Assembly (NCBI GenBank): GCA_018383195.1
Contig: JAGZOP010000087.1
Coordinates: forward strand, 1 to 5,225
Direction of reading: 5' to 3'
Source of the DNA: Clostridiaceae bacterium
Lineage (GTDB): Bacteria > Bacillota > Clostridia > Oscillospirales > Butyricicoccaceae
Length of the DNA stretch: 5,225 nucleotides
The notes beneath the pieces were generated by a model that did no database searches, had not been told where the DNA came from, and saw only the letters and a list, made by a program, of their open reading frames with translations. Position numbers and translations under genes: made by a program. This document shows, one piece after another, positions 5,219 to 5,225 of the stretch. The number at the start of each line of letters is the position of its first letter. Position 1 is the stretch's first letter.

Positions 5219-5225
5219 GTAGACT

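Overview
The window looks like part of an integrative and conjugative or mobilizable element of a Gram-positive gut bacterium (Bacillota, class Clostridia; families such as Lachnospiraceae or Oscillospiraceae fit). The basis is gene content. A large protein carries ArdA-like, ArdC-like, YodL and DUF4316-like modules. It is followed by a small TTRAP-family protein, a MobC accessory protein, a MobP-type relaxase with the HxDxxHxHNH motif, and an Xre-type regulator. This combination is known from Tn1549/CTn-type elements of Clostridia. Shine-Dalgarno sequences of the Bacillota type and two strong intrinsic terminators agree. No integrase, resistance gene, rRNA, tRNA, insertion sequence or CRISPR array is visible.

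Layout. Positions 2-2521 (+) hold the 3' part of a long multidomain antirestriction gene whose start lies left of the window. Positions 2526-2735 (+) hold a 69-codon TTRAP-like gene in the same operon, closed by a very strong terminator at 2744-2794. After a non-coding gap of about 140 bp, the other genes lie on the minus strand. In transcription order they are an Xre-type regulator (5119-4763) with its own terminator (4740-4707), a palindrome-rich non-coding stretch (4706-4562) that is the best oriT candidate, mobC (4561-4232), and the relaxase gene (4271-2937), which overlaps mobC by 40 bp. At the right edge a TTGACA hexamer on the plus strand suggests a divergent promoter for a gene outside the window.

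How the parts may work together (inference from families). MobC and the relaxase would bind and nick oriT, so that a single strand enters the recipient. The antirestriction protein would shield the incoming DNA, with ArdA-like DNA mimicry against type I restriction enzymes and an ArdC-like single-strand-binding and zincin part. The Xre protein probably controls its own promoter and perhaps the divergent one. The mobC control region is the most interesting part. An extended -10 hexamer sits inside a perfect palindrome, a second palindrome lies just upstream, and a 13-bp inverted repeat brackets both and contains the mobC ribosome binding site.
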